A DNA stretch of 5,239 bases from contig CAIWVR010000196.1 of NCBI GenBank assembly GCA_903916165.1, forward strand, positions 1 to 5,239, in the 5' to 3' direction. Position numbers and translations under genes: made by a program. Source of the DNA: an uncultured Hyphomicrobiales bacterium (lineage in GTDB: Bacteria > Pseudomonadota > Alphaproteobacteria > Rhizobiales > Beijerinckiaceae). The notes below the pieces were generated by a model, which was not told the DNA's origin, did not search any database, and saw nothing but the letters and a program-made list of their open reading frames with translations. Numbering within the stretch: the first letter of the stretch is position 1; each line of letters starts with the position of its first letter. Positions 4,585 through 5,239 of the stretch are shown in pieces.

Positions 4585-5239
4585 TCAGGCCGCTTTTGTC
4601 GCGGCAACCGTCGGCATCAATGCCGCAAGTTCGCTGAGCGAGACCACGGAGGCATATTTCGCTTCCATGTCGAACAGGTTGGCGGCATGGGCGAAGGGCG
4701 AGCGGTCGAAACAGCATTCATCGACCACGAACGTCTGAAAGCCATGTGAAAAACCATCGACCACAGAGGCCCGCACGCAGCCCGATGTCGAGACGCCACA
4801 GAACACCAGCGTGTCGACATGCTGCTGGACCAGATAGGACGTCAGCGGCGTCTGGAAGAAAGCGCTGGCGCGCGTCTTTCCCAAAACCCATTCGCCGGCG
4901 CGCGGCGTGATCGCCTCGGGGAAATCATTGGCACCTTGCGGCGGAGCCTTGGTCCGCTTCGACTTCGTCGCCTTGCCGGCATAGGGGGTGTTGGCCGGGG
5001 CAGAATTCGTGAAGACGATCGGCAGGCCGCGCTCGCGGAACATGGCGATCAACTTGACGATCTTCGGCATGGCCTCCCAGGACACCGGCCCGCAGGCGGA
5101 GCCGAAACTCGCGATCGACTCCTGCAGCGTCTGCCCCTCATAGCCGGTGAAGGCGAAGGTCACGTCGACGACGATGAGCGCGGGCGACTGGCCCAGCGTC
5201 ATGTCGGTCAGAAAGCCCGCGCTCCTGTAGGTGACGAGC
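4585..5239 (-). CDS. Isochorismatase-like cysteine amidohydrolase, N-carbamoylsarcosine/maleamate amidase type (5' end cut by window edge)
   Basis: A cytoplasmic hydrolase of the isochorismatase-like fold that would cleave a C-N amide bond through a cysteine nucleophile, releasing ammonia or a carbamoyl product. Numbering from the ATG at 5202, the catalytic triad is visible: D13 in LIVVDVTFAF, K109 in LGKTRASAF, and C142 in GVSTSGCVRAS; the conserved cis-peptide lies near V137-S138. The frame stays open from 5202 to the right edge and encodes LVTYRSAGFLTD. That resembles the YxxxGF segment that precedes the core in N-carbamoylsarcosine amidases, so the real start is probably outside the window and at least 217 residues are visible. 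The insert around 70-95 is rich in Lys and Pro. It converges with the second binding-protein gene and probably belongs to an operon to the right. The family also includes maleamate amidase, nicotinamidase and true isochorismatases; the exact substrate cannot be assigned. Confidence 0.9.
   Translation of the reverse strand, partial: LVTYRSAGFLTDMTLGQSPALIVVDVTFAFTGYEGQTLQESIASFGSACGPVSWEAMPKIVKLIAMFRERGLPIVFTNSAPANTPYAGKATKSKRTKAPPQGANDFPEAITPRAGEWVLGKTRASAFFQTPLTSYLVQQHVDTLVFCGVSTSGCVRASVVDGFSHGFQTFVVDECCFDRSPFAHAANLFDMEAKYASVVSLSELAALMPTVAATKAA

Noticed and set aside
5200..5202. ATG at 5202 as the true start of the amidohydrolase
   Set aside because: The frame continues upstream with family-like residues (YRSAGF), and no clear ribosome site lies at proper spacing before this ATG; AGGAGC is about 18 bases away. 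A start beyond the window is more likely.

Overview
The window reads as a stretch of GC-rich proteobacterial chromosome. It is most likely alphaproteobacterial, and a Rhizobiales-type soil or plant-associated lineage would fit. The reasons are the high G+C, the strong third-position GC bias, and the long-type TctC/Bug solute-binding proteins, of which such genomes carry many. This placement is an inference from style, not from a marker gene.

Five protein genes fill almost the whole window, and they alternate strictly in direction. From left to right: (1) a TctA-type permease of a tripartite tricarboxylate transporter (TTT), minus strand, cut by the left edge; (2) a LysR-type regulator, plus strand, divergent from the permease; (3) a TctC/Bug periplasmic binding protein, minus strand, convergent with the regulator and sharing a 4-base CTAG in which both stop codons lie; (4) a second TctC/Bug binding protein, plus strand, divergent from the first; (5) an isochorismatase-like cysteine amidohydrolase of the N-carbamoylsarcosine/maleamate amidase type, minus strand, cut by the right edge. 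No two adjacent genes share a strand, so no operon lies wholly inside the window. No tctB (the small membrane subunit) is visible.

The likely shared job is uptake of a small organic acid or amide by a TTT system. The two binding proteins would capture ligand in the periplasm and TctA would form the membrane channel. The LysR protein would sense the compound or a metabolite, and the amidohydrolase may act on a substrate linked to it. The substrate cannot be read from the sequence.

The most distinctive signals are regulatory. The 227-base gap between the two binding-protein genes holds a near-consensus sigma-54 (-24/-12) promoter aimed at the minus-strand gene, about 25 bases before its start codon. 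A pair of nested inverted repeats lies about 80 bases upstream of the predicted start site, where an enhancer-binding protein could sit. The same repeats cover a perfect TTGACA hexamer facing the other gene. A 15-base-pair perfect inverted repeat separates the last two convergent genes. I see no RNA gene, CRISPR array, insertion sequence, phage gene or wholly new system; the protein content is ordinary for its families.
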